In this document: piece by piece, positions 25,497-34,132 of the stretch
Layout: the number at the start of each line of letters is the position of its first letter
How positions within the stretch are numbered: position 1 is the first letter of the stretch
From: Blastococcus sp. VKM Ac-2987
GTDB lineage: Bacteria > Actinomycetota > Actinomycetes > Mycobacteriales > Geodermatophilaceae
Reading direction: 5' to 3'
Assembly (NCBI RefSeq): GCF_026967805.1
Contig: NZ_JAPVBG010000001.1
Location: 1-64,000, forward strand
DNA: 64,000 nt
Position numbers and translations under genes: made by a program
Notes under the pieces: generated by a model
Told to the model about the DNA's origin: nothing
Seen by the model: only the letters and a program-made list of their open reading frames with translations
Databases searched by the model: none

Positions 25497-28181
25497 CTAC
25501 CTCCCACTGGCGGCCGCGACCGCCTGCTCGCCGGCCTGCAACGCCGCGGGGATACCCGCAGCATCGGTTCCGCCCCCCTGGGCGACGTCGGACTTCCCGC
25601 CACCGCGACCGCCGACGGGGGCCGAGGCCGCCTTCAGGACGTCGTTGGCCGACAGCCCCTGCGCGACCGCGGTCGCGTTCAGCGCGGCCACCAGTGCCAC
25701 CTTGCCACCAGTCTCCGAGGCCAGCAGCACGACCACCGGCCGGTCGGCCCCCAGCCGCCCCCGGACGTCGAGGGCAAGAGTGCGCAGGTCGCCGCCGCCC
25801 AGACCCGCCGGCGAGCCGGTGACGACGGCGACCCCGCCGACGTCCCGGGCCCCGGCGGCCAGGTCACCGGCCGCGGCGACGCTCTGCTGGGCGCGCAGGT
25901 CGGCCAGCTCCCGGTCCAGGTCGCGCAGGCGGGCGACCATGCCGCTCACCCGGTCGACCAGCCCGTCCTGCGGCGACTTGAGGAGATCGGCGAGCTGGCG
26001 CACCAGGTCCCGCTCGCGGGCGAGGTACCGGAACCCCTCCAGCCCGACGACCGCCTCGACGCGGCGGGAACCCGAGCCGACCGAGGACTCCCCGGTGAGC
26101 GCCAGGGTGCCGATCTGGGCGCTGCCCCGCACGTGGGTGCCACCGCAGAGCTCGCGCGACCACGGGCCACCGATCTCCACGACCCGGACCTGCTCCCCGT
26201 AGGTCTCGCCGAACAGCGCCAGGGCGCCGAACGCCTGCGCCTCGGGCAGCGTCATCCAGGACGCCGACACCGCGTGGTCGGCGCGCACGGCGGCGTTGGC
26301 GACGTCCTCGATGTCGGTGCGCTGCTGCGCGGTGAGCGCGCCCTGCCAGGCGAAGTCCAGCCGCAGGTAGCCGGGCCGGTTGTAGGAACCCGACTGCAGG
26401 GCCTGCGGTCCGAGCACCTGGCGCAGCGCGGCGTGCACCACGTGGGTGCCCGAGTGCGCCTGGCAGGCCGACAGCCGCCACTCGCGGTCGACCTCGGCGG
26501 TCAGCTCGGCGCCGTCGCGCAGCTCGCCCTCCAGCACCCGCACCTGGTGGGCGACGAGGCCCTTGACCGGCCGCTGCACGTCGATGACCTCGGCGCGCCC
26601 GCCGTCCCAGGTGAGGATGCCGGCGTCGGCGACCTGCCCGCCGGACTCGGCGTAGAACGGCGTCCGGTCCAGGACCACGCGGGTGATCTCCCCGGGGCCG
26701 GCCGGGCGCTCGCCCTGGTCGTCGCCCTCGCGCACGATGCCGAGGACGCGGGAGTCGGTGCGCAGCGTCTCGTAGGCCTGCCAGTCGGTGGGCCCGTGAT
26801 CTGCCAGCAGCCGGCGGTAGGCCAGGACGTCGACCGAGCCGGTGCGCTTGGCGCGCGCGTCGGCGCGGGCCCGGTCCCGCTGCTCCGTCATGAGGGCCCG
26901 GAAGCCCGCCTCGTCGACGGTGACGCCCTGCTCGGCGGCCATCTCGAGGGTGACGTCGATCGGGAAGCCGTAGGTGTCGTGCAGGCTGAAGGCCTGGTCG
27001 CCCGAGAGCTTGGGGGTGCCGGCCTGCTTGGCCTGCCGCACGGCCGTGTCGAACAGCGCCGTGCCGGAGGTGAGGGTGCGGCGGAACGCCTCCTCCTCGG
27101 CGTAGGCGACGCCGGAGATCCGGGCGAAGTCGGTGCCCAGCTCGGGGTAGCTGGCGCTCATCGCGTCCCGGGAGACCGGCAGCAGCTCGGGGAGGGTTGC
27201 GTCGTCGACGCCCAGCAGCTTCATCGACCGGACGGCGCGGCGCAGCAGCCGGCGGAGGATGTAGCCGCGGCCCTCGTTGCCCGGGGTGACGCCGTCGCCG
27301 ATGAGCATCAACCCGCTGCGCACGTGGTCGGCGACCACGCGCAGGCGGACGTCGGCCTCGTGGTCCTTGCCGTAGGTCACGCCGGCGATCTCGGCCGCGC
27401 GCCGCAGCACCGGGGCGACCTCGTCGATCTCGTACATGTTGTCGACGCCCTGCAGCAGGTACGCGACCCGCTCCAGGCCCATGCCGGTGTCGATGTTCTT
27501 CTTCGGCAGCTCGCCGACGACCGTGAACTCCTCCTTGCTCCGGACGTCGGTCAGCTCGTACTGCATGAAGACGAGGTTCCAGATCTCCAGGAACCGGTCG
27601 CCGGCGGTGTCCACCAGGGGCCCGCCGTCGGGGCCGAACTGCGGACCGCGGTCGAAGTAGATCTCCGAGCACGGGCCGCCGGGGCCCGCGGCCCCGGTGT
27701 GCCAGTAGTTGTCCTTCTTGCCCAGCCGCTGGATCCGCTCGGCCGGCAGTCCCGCGATGCGGTGCCACGCCTCGGCGGCCTCGTCGTCGTCCAGGTAGAC
27801 CGTCACCCAGAGCCGGTCGGGGTCGAAGCCCAGGCCGCCGTCCGCCACCGGCCCGGTGAGCAGGTCCCAGGCGTGCTGGATCGCACCGTCCTTGAAGTAG
27901 TCGCCGAAGGAGAAGTTGCCGTTCATCTGGAAGAACGTGCCGTGGCGGGTGGTCTTGCCCACCTCCTCGATGTCGAGGGTGCGCACGCACTTCTGCACGC
28001 TGGTGGCCCGCGGGAACGGCGCCGGCTCCCGGCCGGTCAGGTACGGGATGAACGGCACCATGCCGGCCACGGTGAACAGCAGCGACGGGTCCGGGGAGAC
28101 CAGCGAGGCGCTGGGGACGACGGTGTGGCCGCGCTGGGCGAAGTGCTCCAGGAAGCGGCGGCGGATCTCGGCGGTCTGCAT
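25497..28181 (-). CDS. alaS: Alanyl-tRNA synthetase
   Basis: 894 residues, full length. It starts MQTAEIRRRFLEHFAQRGH, has the class II aminoacylation core, the editing-domain zinc ligands in HSGTHVVH (HxxxH) and CGGTH (CxxxH), and a C-terminal DHHA1 domain with a Gly-rich segment GGRGGGKSDVAQGGG. It charges tRNA-Ala and hydrolyses mischarged Ser/Gly. It leads the leftward alaS-ruvX-mltG-aroE run. Confidence 0.98.
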   Translation of the reverse strand: MQTAEIRRRFLEHFAQRGHTVVPSASLVSPDPSLLFTVAGMVPFIPYLTGREPAPFPRATSVQKCVRTLDIEEVGKTTRHGTFFQMNGNFSFGDYFKDGAIQHAWDLLTGPVADGGLGFDPDRLWVTVYLDDDEAAEAWHRIAGLPAERIQRLGKKDNYWHTGAAGPGGPCSEIYFDRGPQFGPDGGPLVDTAGDRFLEIWNLVFMQYELTDVRSKEEFTVVGELPKKNIDTGMGLERVAYLLQGVDNMYEIDEVAPVLRRAAEIAGVTYGKDHEADVRLRVVADHVRSGLMLIGDGVTPGNEGRGYILRRLLRRAVRSMKLLGVDDATLPELLPVSRDAMSASYPELGTDFARISGVAYAEEEAFRRTLTSGTALFDTAVRQAKQAGTPKLSGDQAFSLHDTYGFPIDVTLEMAAEQGVTVDEAGFRALMTEQRDRARADARAKRTGSVDVLAYRRLLADHGPTDWQAYETLRTDSRVLGIVREGDDQGERPAGPGEITRVVLDRTPFYAESGGQVADAGILTWDGGRAEVIDVQRPVKGLVAHQVRVLEGELRDGAELTAEVDREWRLSACQAHSGTHVVHAALRQVLGPQALQSGSYNRPGYLRLDFAWQGALTAQQRTDIEDVANAAVRADHAVSASWMTLPEAQAFGALALFGETYGEQVRVVEIGGPWSRELCGGTHVRGSAQIGTLALTGESSVGSGSRRVEAVVGLEGFRYLARERDLVRQLADLLKSPQDGLVDRVSGMVARLRDLDRELADLRAQQSVAAAGDLAAGARDVGGVAVVTGSPAGLGGGDLRTLALDVRGRLGADRPVVVLLASETGGKVALVAALNATAVAQGLSANDVLKAASAPVGGRGGGKSDVAQGGGTDAAGIPAALQAGEQAVAAASGR

Positions 28182-28233
28182 CAGGTCTTCTCGGTGTCGG
28201 GGGCCGGTGCGGTGCTCGGGCCGGCCCCGGGGA

Positions 28234-28518
28234 TCAGAGGTCGGCGGCGTGCGATCCGCGGCGCAGGGCCGCGGCGTCAGCGGCGTCGGGCAGCGGCGCG
28301 TCCAGGCCGGTGCCGGCGCGCAGCTCCAGCTCCCGCTCGCTCATCGCCTCGCGGATGTCGGCGCCGAAGTCGCCGATCGCGTCGGCCAGGTCGCGCAGGC
28401 CCTCGGCGATCGAGGCGCCGATGCCGGCCGGCGTCATCTTCTCGGCGGCGGCGGAGAGCTTGCGGACGACGAGCGCACCGATCGTGATCCCCATCGCGAG
28501 CCAGAACAGCCGGCGCAT
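28234..28518 (-). CDS. Small membrane-anchored protein (actinobacterial, unknown function)
   Basis: 94 residues. A single N-terminal hydrophobic segment (LFWLAMGITIGALVVRKL) is followed by an amphipathic helical region (AEGLRDLADAIGDFGADIREAMSEREL) and an Ala-rich tail. The start codon overlaps the stop of the upstream DUF948 gene at 28,518. Paired genes of this kind commonly sit between rarA and alaS in actinobacteria. I do not recognise a function. Confidence 0.75.
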   Translation of the reverse strand: MRRLFWLAMGITIGALVVRKLSAAAEKMTPAGIGASIAEGLRDLADAIGDFGADIREAMSERELELRAGTGLDAPLPDAADAAALRRGSHAADL

Positions 28519-28943
28519 CAGGCGGCCCGCCGGGCGGCGCGGCGGCTGCGGCGCTCGGCCTTGTCGCGCGCGGCGGCGTCGGCCAGGGCCTGGCCCTCGC
28601 GCTTCTTCCTGGTCGCGCTGCGGACGCCGTAGCTGAACGCAGCCACCTTGATCAGCGGGCTGCCCAGCGTGGCGGCGACGACGCTGGTGAGCGCGGCGAC
28701 GTTGCTGGACACGTTGGCGGCGTTGCCGGTGATGTCGTCGACCCGCTCCAGGTTGCTGTTCACGTGCGCCACCGTGGTGCTCGCCTGGCCGAGGATCGGA
28801 GCGCTCTGCTCACGGACCTGGCGGATGGTCAGGGTGGTCTCGTCCAGCGTCCGGCCCAGCTTGAGCAGCGGCACGGCGACGAGCACCACCAGCAGCACCA
28901 GGGCGCCGGCTGCGATCAGCCCGGCGATCTCTCCTACGGACAC
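28518..28943 (-). CDS. DUF948 domain-containing protein
   Basis: 141 residues. One N-terminal membrane helix (GLIAAGALVLLVVLVAVPLLKLG) precedes a long helical region with heptad character (TLDETTLTIRQVREQSAPIL, VNSNLERVDDITGNAANVSSNVAAL), as in DUF948 proteins, and a basic C-terminal tail. GTG start with AGGAG 5 nt upstream. Likely a membrane-bound coiled-coil protein at the cell envelope; function unknown. Translationally linked to the next small gene. Confidence 0.85.
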   Translation of the reverse strand: MSVGEIAGLIAAGALVLLVVLVAVPLLKLGRTLDETTLTIRQVREQSAPILGQASTTVAHVNSNLERVDDITGNAANVSSNVAALTSVVAATLGSPLIKVAAFSYGVRSATRKKREGQALADAAARDKAERRSRRAARRAA

Positions 28944-29041
28944 GCGTGCTCCTGTTCTCGGGGGTCTCGGCGCCGGGAGCGGACTCCGGCCTCGTCACAG
29001 TAGTCGTGGGCCCCCGCCGCCGTCCGTGCCCCGCCGGGCGG

Positions 29042-30379
29042 TCACCGCTGCCGCCGGATGATCGCCCGCAGCTTGGCCAGCCGTTCGCCGAGCCGCGCCT
29101 CGGCGCCGCGCCCGGTCGGCCGGTAGTAGTCCTTCCCGACCAGCGCGTCCGGCGGGTACTGCTGCGGGACGACGCCGTCGGGGTGGGCGTGCGGGTAGAC
29201 GTAGGTGGTGCCGTGGCCGAGCTTCTTCGCGCCGCCGTAGTGGGCGTCCCGCAGCCCGGCCGGCACCGGACCGCCCAGCCCGGCCCGCACGTCGGACATC
29301 GACTCGCCGATGGCCGCGGTGACGGCGTTCGACTTCGGCGCCGTGGCCAGGTGGACCACCGCCTGGGCCAGCGCGAAGTGCCCCTCGGGCATGCCGATGA
29401 AGGCGACCGCGTCCGCGGCGGCCACCGCGGTGAGCAGAGCCGTCGGGTCGGCCATGCCGATGTCCTCGCTGGCGCTGATGACCAGCCGCCGGGCGATGAA
29501 GCGCGGGTCCTCCCCCGCGGTGACCATGCGCGCCAGGTAGTGCAGCGCGGCGTCGACGTCGCTGCCGCGGATGCTCTTGATCAGCGCGCTGGCGACGTCG
29601 TAGTGCATGTCGCCCTGCCGGTCGTAGCGCACGGCCGCCTGCGCGACCGCCGTCTCCAGCGTGGCGAGGTCGATCTCGCCCGAGCCGACCGCCCGGGCCG
29701 CACCGGCGCCCGACTCCAGCGCGGTGAGCGCCTTGCGGGCGTCGCCGCCGGCCACCCGCACCAGGTGGTCCTCGGCCTCGGCGCTGAGCGTCAGCGCCCC
29801 CGCCAGGCCGCGCTCGCTGGTGAGCGCCCGGTGCAGCACCGCGCGGACGTCGTCGTCGGTGAGCGGCTGCAGCGCCAGGACGAGGCTCCGGGACAGCAGC
29901 GGGCTGACGACGGAGAAGAACGGGTTCTCGGTGGTGGCGGCGATCAGGCTGACGATCCGGTCCTCCACCGCCGACAGCAGGCTGTCCTGCTGGGTCTTGG
30001 AGAACCGGTGCACCTCGTCGATGAAGAGCACGGTGCGGCGGCCGGCGTAGGTGAGCTCGCGCCGGGCGCTCTGGATGACCGCGCGCACCTCCTTCACCCC
30101 GGCGTCCAGGGCGGAGAGCTGCACGAACTGCCGCTTGGTGGCCAGCGAGATGACGTGCGCCAGCGTGGTCTTGCCGGTGCCGGGCGGGCCGTAGAGCACG
30201 AGGGACATCGGCTCGTCGGACTCGACCAGCCGGCGCAGCGGGGCGCGGTCGCCGAGCAGGTGCTGCTGGCCGACGACCTCCTCCAGCGCGCGCGGCCGCA
30301 TCCGCACCGCCAGCGGCGCTCCCGGGTCGACGACGGGACCGTCCTGCCCCTCGTCGGCCGGCTGGTCGAACAAACTCAC
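29042..30379 (-). CDS. rarA: Replication-associated recombination protein A (RarA/MgsA AAA+ ATPase)
   Basis: 445 residues. Clamp-loader-like AAA+ ATPase with Walker [12 protein letters not shown] near residue 63, Walker [11 protein letters not shown] near 118, sensor 1 ATTENP near 145 and the C-terminal tetramerisation domain containing [17 protein letters not shown] and [10 protein letters not shown]. It acts at stalled replication forks with SSB and RecA. Alone in orientation, with a 98-bp gap to the DUF948 gene and a 115-bp gap to the divergent reductase. Confidence 0.93.
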   Translation of the reverse strand: MSLFDQPADEGQDGPVVDPGAPLAVRMRPRALEEVVGQQHLLGDRAPLRRLVESDEPMSLVLYGPPGTGKTTLAHVISLATKRQFVQLSALDAGVKEVRAVIQSARRELTYAGRRTVLFIDEVHRFSKTQQDSLLSAVEDRIVSLIAATTENPFFSVVSPLLSRSLVLALQPLTDDDVRAVLHRALTSERGLAGALTLSAEAEDHLVRVAGGDARKALTALESGAGAARAVGSGEIDLATLETAVAQAAVRYDRQGDMHYDVASALIKSIRGSDVDAALHYLARMVTAGEDPRFIARRLVISASEDIGMADPTALLTAVAAADAVAFIGMPEGHFALAQAVVHLATAPKSNAVTAAIGESMSDVRAGLGGPVPAGLRDAHYGGAKKLGHGTTYVYPHAHPDGVVPQQYPPDALVGKDYYRPTGRGAEARLGERLAKLRAIIRRQR

Positions 30380-30494
30380 GACACCACCGGTTCGCTGCCG
30401 CGGTGCGCTCCGCTCCTCGCTCGTTCCTCGCTGCGATGCTCACGCACCTGTCCGCTCACGGTTGCGACGCTACCCGCGGGGCACGACGGTCCCC

Positions 30495-31355
30495 ATGCAG
30501 CAGCGACGCATCGGGAACCTGACCGTGGGCGCCATCGGCCTCGGCGCCATGCCCCTGTCCACGAAGGCCGACCGGCCCTCGCACGACGACGGCGTCGCGG
30601 TCGTCCACGCGGCCCTGGACGCGGGCGTGACGCTGGTCGACACCGCCGACGCGTACTCCCGCGACGAGGCGGAGTTCGGGCACAACGAGTCGCTGGTGGC
30701 CGACGCCCTGCGGTCCTACGGCCCGGGTGCCGCCGACGTGCTGGTGGCGACCAAGGGCGGGCACACCCGGCATGGCACCGACTGGGAGCTCGACGGGTCG
30801 CCGGCCTACCTGCGGCGGGCCTGCGAGGCGTCGCTGCGCCGGCTCGGGGTGGACGCCATCGGCCTGTACCAGTTCCACCGGCCCGACCCGGCCACGCCGT
30901 GGGAGGACTCGATGGGGGCGCTGCGCGCGCTGGCCGACGACGGCCTGGTGCGGGCGGTCGGCATCTCCAACGCCGACATCGCGCAGATCGACGTCGCCCG
31001 GTCGATCCTCGGCGAGGCGCTGGTGAGCGTGCAGAACCAGTTCTCGCCCGGCTGGCGGGGCTCCGCCGACGAGCTCGCCCACTGCGCGCAGCACGGGCTG
31101 GCCTTCCTCCCGTGGAGCCCGTTCGGCGGGGTGGGCGCCGCCGGGTCGCTGGGGTCGAGCTCCCCCGCGTTCGCCGAGCTGGCCGACGAGCTGGGCGTGT
31201 CGGTGTACCGCGTGACGCTCGCCTGGCACCTGGCGCAGAGCGACGTCGTCGTCCCGATCCCCGGCGCGTCGAGGGTGCAGTCCGTCGTCGACTCGGCGGC
31301 CGCGGCCGACGTGGTGCTGACCCCCGACCAGCTGGCCCGCCTCGACGCCGCCTGA
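30495..31355 (+). CDS. Aldo/keto reductase
   Basis: 286 residues. AKR TIM barrel: catalytic Asp and Tyr in VDTADAYSRDEAEFG, Lys in LVATKGGHT, QFHRPD, VGISN, NQFSP and C-terminal NADPH-binding PIPGASRVQSV. The ATG at 30,495 (MQQRRIGNLTVG) is the family-typical start. It reduces aldehydes or ketones; substrate unknown. Transcribed opposite to rarA and followed by a strong inverted repeat. Confidence 0.88.
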   Translation: MQQRRIGNLTVGAIGLGAMPLSTKADRPSHDDGVAVVHAALDAGVTLVDTADAYSRDEAEFGHNESLVADALRSYGPGAADVLVATKGGHTRHGTDWELDGSPAYLRRACEASLRRLGVDAIGLYQFHRPDPATPWEDSMGALRALADDGLVRAVGISNADIAQIDVARSILGEALVSVQNQFSPGWRGSADELAHCAQHGLAFLPWSPFGGVGAAGSLGSSSPAFAELADELGVSVYRVTLAWHLAQSDVVVPIPGASRVQSVVDSAAAADVVLTPDQLARLDAA

Positions 31356-31360
31356 TCCTC

Positions 31361-31429
31361 CGCGTTGATCATCGTCATCCGGCTGGCCCGATCGGCGTGT
31401 CTACCAGCCACGTGACGATGATCAACGCG
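31361..31429. repeat. Perfect 17-bp inverted repeat, REP-like or terminator hairpin (copy A)
   Basis: Arms CGCGTTGATCATCGTCA (31,361-31,377) and TGACGATGATCAACGCG (31,413-31,429) are exact complements; an inner GGCTGG/CCAGCC pair continues the stem. It begins 5 bp after the reductase stop, so it can act as terminator. A related hairpin with TTGATCATCG lies at 32,384, on the other side of the next gene. Confidence 0.8.
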
Positions 31430-31516
31430 AGGTGACCGCATCCACAGCACCCGCAGGAATCCACAGATCTCGCCGCCGGCTCGGCCGGTGGGACCCGCGC
31501 GACCAGCGTCGGCGGC

Positions 31517-32389
31517 ATGTCCCTCCCTCCGACCTGGACGACGAACGAGGCGCGGGCGGCCGGCCTCACCCGTGCTCGCCTGCGCGGCGCCTCCTTCGTA
31601 CGACTCGCACACGGGTTCACGGCCCGGCTGGACGACGCCGTCGACGAGGCGGAGCGGCTCCGGCTGCTCGCCCGCGTGCTCCCGGCGGACGCGGCGTACA
31701 GCCACGGGACCGCCGCCGCCCTCCTGGGCGCGCCCGTCGACACAGCACGCCGGGCGCACATCGTCCTGACCCCGCGACGGGTACTCCCGCAGCGAGCGGA
31801 GTTCGTGACGCACGCACGCCGACTGCTGCCGGAGGACGTCGTCCAGCACCTGGGTCTCCGGGTCACGTCCGGTGCGCAGACCTTCCTCGACCTGGCAGCG
31901 ACGATGCCGCCGGCGGACCTGGTGGCGGTCGGCGACGCCCTCATGCGAGCCGGCCACCTCGACCCGGTCGCCGTGGCGCGACGTCTGGAGCGGGCGGCGC
32001 GGGTGCGCGGCGTCGTCCGCGCGCGGGAGTGCGCGCCACTGCTGTCGCCGCTGGCCATGTCGCGCCCGGAGAGCGTGATCCGGTACTGGCTGGCGGTGAG
32101 CCACCTCCCGACACCGACACCACAGGCGCCGGTGCACGACCGGTGGGGCCGCGCCGTGACGCACGCCGACCTCGGCTACGAGGAATGGAAGGTCGCGCTG
32201 GAGTACGAGGGCAGGCAGCACGCCGACCCCGACCAGTTCGACCGGGACGTCGACCGCTACTCGCTCATGGCGGCCGACGGCTGGCTCGTCCTGAGATTCG
32301 CCCGGCGGCACCTGAGGTCCCGCTCCATGGTGCTCGACCGCACCCGCCGGGCGTTGCTCAGTCGCGGCTGGCGCGATCCTCGCGGTTGA
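31517..32389 (+). CDS. AbiEi-type antitoxin/DUF559 endonuclease-fold protein
   Basis: 290 residues. The N-terminal half resembles the winged-helix region of type IV AbiEi antitoxins (TTNEARAAGLTRARLRGASFVRLAHG). The C-terminal half resembles the DUF559/Vsr PD-(D/E)xK fold: Glu in SRPESVIRYWL, Asp in HADLGYEEW, ALEYEGRQHAD and DVDRYSLMAADGW. Such fusions are frequent solitary genes in actinobacteria; no AbiEii toxin partner is adjacent. No Shine-Dalgarno sequence precedes the ATG. It sits alone between two related hairpin repeats. Nuclease activity and toxin-antitoxin role are both unproven. Confidence 0.7.
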   Translation: MSLPPTWTTNEARAAGLTRARLRGASFVRLAHGFTARLDDAVDEAERLRLLARVLPADAAYSHGTAAALLGAPVDTARRAHIVLTPRRVLPQRAEFVTHARRLLPEDVVQHLGLRVTSGAQTFLDLAATMPPADLVAVGDALMRAGHLDPVAVARRLERAARVRGVVRARECAPLLSPLAMSRPESVIRYWLAVSHLPTPTPQAPVHDRWGRAVTHADLGYEEWKVALEYEGRQHADPDQFDRDVDRYSLMAADGWLVLRFARRHLRSRSMVLDRTRRALLSRGWRDPRG

Positions 32390-32448
32390 TCATCGGCGGG
32401 TGGCGGGCCGACGCGCCGACGGGGCCAGCCATACGCCGATGATCAACC
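32384..32448. repeat. Perfect 15-bp inverted repeat (copy B), related to the one at 31,361
   Basis: Arms GGTTGATCATCGGCG (32,384-32,398) and CGCCGATGATCAACC (32,434-32,448). The core TTGATCATCG is shared with copy A, and both loops contain CCAGCC(A). The left arm covers the stop codon of the AbiEi/DUF559 gene. It lies between convergent genes and could terminate both. Confidence 0.8.
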
Positions 32449-32466
32449 GGGAGCGGGGGCGCGACA

Positions 32467-33558
32467 TCAGCGTCCGAGGACCTCGCCCAGCGCCGCCAGG
32501 ACGAGCGCCACCCTGGCCGGCGAGGCGTTCGGGCCCATCAGGCCGATCCGCCAGACGGTCGTGGCGTAGGCGCCCACTCCACCGCCGATCTCCAGGTCGA
32601 ACCGCTCGAGCAGCTCCGCGCGCACCGCGCCCGCGTCGACGCCGTCCGGCACCTTCACCGTGGTGAGCTCGGGCAGCCGGTGGCCCTCGGCGGCGAAGAG
32701 CTCCAGCCCCAGCGCGGCCAGACCCTCGTGCAGCTGCCGGCCGGCCGCGGCGTGCCGGGCGTGCACGGCGTCCAGGCCCTCGTCGAGGATCCGGCCCAGG
32801 CCGGCGTGCAGCGACACGACCATCCCGGTGGGGGCGGTGTGGTGGTAGGTCCGCCCGCCGGTGCCGGCCGCCTCGCCGGCGTACCCGCCGAGCATGCCGA
32901 GGTCGAGGTACCAGCTCTGCGGCTTCTCGATCCGGCGGTCCCACGCGCGGTCGTTGATGGTGAAGGGTGCGAGCCCCGGGGCGACGCCCAGGCACTTCTG
33001 CGACCCGGAGTAGGCGAGGTCCACGCCCCAGTCGTCGAGCTGCACCGGGATGCCGCCGAGCGAGGTCACGCAGTCGGCGAGCAGCAGCGCGTCGCCCTTC
33101 CCGGCCGCCAGCGGCGCCAGGTCCGACAGCACACCTGTGGAGGTCTCGGCGTGCACGGCGGCGATCAGCTTCGGCGACGGGTGCGCGGCCAGCACGCGCT
33201 CGGCGTCCACCGGCTGCCCCCACTCGTGGTCCACGGCCACCACCTCGGCCCCGCACCGCGAGGCGACGTCGACCATCCGCTGCCCGAACAGGCCGTTCAC
33301 CGCGACGACGACGACGTCCCCGGGGCCCACGGTGTTGACGAACGCCGCCTCCATGCCCGCCGAGCCGGTCGCCGACAGCGGCAGGGTGCGGCGGTTCGCC
33401 GTCCCGAACACCTGCCGGAGCCGCTCGGAGGTCTCGTCCAGGATGCCGAGGAACACCGGGTCGAGGTGCCCCAGCAGCGGCTGGGCGAGGGCGACCTGCG
33501 CCTCCGGGTACGGGTTGGACGGGCCGGGACCGAGCAGGGTGCGGGCGCGCAGCGACAT
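32467..33558 (-). CDS. PLP-dependent class V aminotransferase (serine/alanine-glyoxylate type)
   Basis: 363 residues. Starts LRARTLLGPGPSNPYP and has the SATGSAGMEAAF phosphate-binding segment, HAETSTGV, LLADCVTSLGG with the PLP-binding Asp, and the Schiff-base lysine in SGSQKCLG. C-terminal GGGVGAYATTVWRIGLMG carries the substrate Arg. The class includes serine-glyoxylate, alanine-glyoxylate and phosphonate aminotransferases. ATG at 33,558. It may connect glyoxylate or hydroxypyruvate to amino acids, but it is far from the sugar acid island. Confidence 0.88.
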   Translation of the reverse strand: MSLRARTLLGPGPSNPYPEAQVALAQPLLGHLDPVFLGILDETSERLRQVFGTANRRTLPLSATGSAGMEAAFVNTVGPGDVVVVAVNGLFGQRMVDVASRCGAEVVAVDHEWGQPVDAERVLAAHPSPKLIAAVHAETSTGVLSDLAPLAAGKGDALLLADCVTSLGGIPVQLDDWGVDLAYSGSQKCLGVAPGLAPFTINDRAWDRRIEKPQSWYLDLGMLGGYAGEAAGTGGRTYHHTAPTGMVVSLHAGLGRILDEGLDAVHARHAAAGRQLHEGLAALGLELFAAEGHRLPELTTVKVPDGVDAGAVRAELLERFDLEIGGGVGAYATTVWRIGLMGPNASPARVALVLAALGEVLGR

Positions 33559-33624
33559 GCCTGGGACGCTACCGGCGAGCAGGCGTGCCGCGCCCCCGGT
33601 GCGGCCGACCCCGGGAGGACACAC

Positions 33625-34125
33625 GTGACCGACGAGCCCGGCGAGCTGCGCCGCGACGACGCCGCGGTGATGTGGCGGACCTACGCCGCGGCGCACCCGG
33701 ACGCGGTCGGCCCCGGAGAGAAGCCGGCCGTCGAGCGGTTCGGGGACACCGCCGCGCTCGCCGACGAGCTGCTCGGCCTCGTCCTGCACGGCCCCAAGCG
33801 CGCGACCGCCGGTCTGGTACTGGACTTCCGCGACGCGGCCGAGCCGCTCCCGGCGATCGGCGGGCACTGGGTGGCCTGCGACGGTGCCGGCCGGCCCCGC
33901 TGCGTGCTGCGCAGCGTGGAGCTCCGGATCGGCCCGCTGGCCAGCGTGGACGACGCCTTCGCCTGGGACGAGGGCGAGGGCGACCGCACCCGCGCCTCCT
34001 GGCTCGAGGCGCACGAGCGCTACTTCCGCCGGACGCTCACGGCCCGCGGCCGGACCTGGTCCGACGACCTCGAGGTGGTCTTCGAGCGCTTCCGCGTCGT
34101 GTGGCCCCCCGAGGTCGCCGGCTGA
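33625..34125 (+). CDS. ASCH domain-containing protein
   Basis: 166 residues with a GTG start after GGGAGGAC. Features are GEKPAVERFGD, the KRATAGL segment that marks ASCH (PUA-like) domains, ACDGAGRPRCVLRSVELR, FAWDEGEGDRT and a C-terminal RTWSDDLEVVFERFRVV. ASCH proteins bind RNA or act as small nucleoside hydrolases (YqfB-like amidohydrolase); the role here is not known. It stands alone, convergent with aspS. Confidence 0.85.
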   Translation: MTDEPGELRRDDAAVMWRTYAAAHPDAVGPGEKPAVERFGDTAALADELLGLVLHGPKRATAGLVLDFRDAAEPLPAIGGHWVACDGAGRPRCVLRSVELRIGPLASVDDAFAWDEGEGDRTRASWLEAHERYFRRTLTARGRTWSDDLEVVFERFRVVWPPEVAG

Positions 34126-34132
34126 GGCGGTC

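Noticed and set aside
24924-28487. 1187-codon plus-strand open frame opposite alaS and ruvX
   Set aside because: Pure antisense shadow of alaS, with low-complexity composition and no ribosome site.
28234-28943. The two small genes before alaS as a toxin-antitoxin pair
   Set aside because: Both have an N-terminal membrane helix, one matches DUF948, and the arrangement is a conserved housekeeping one; nothing indicates toxin function.
31517-32389. Type IV toxin-antitoxin locus
   Set aside because: Only an AbiEi-like region fused to a nuclease-like fold is present, with no AbiEii toxin gene on either side.
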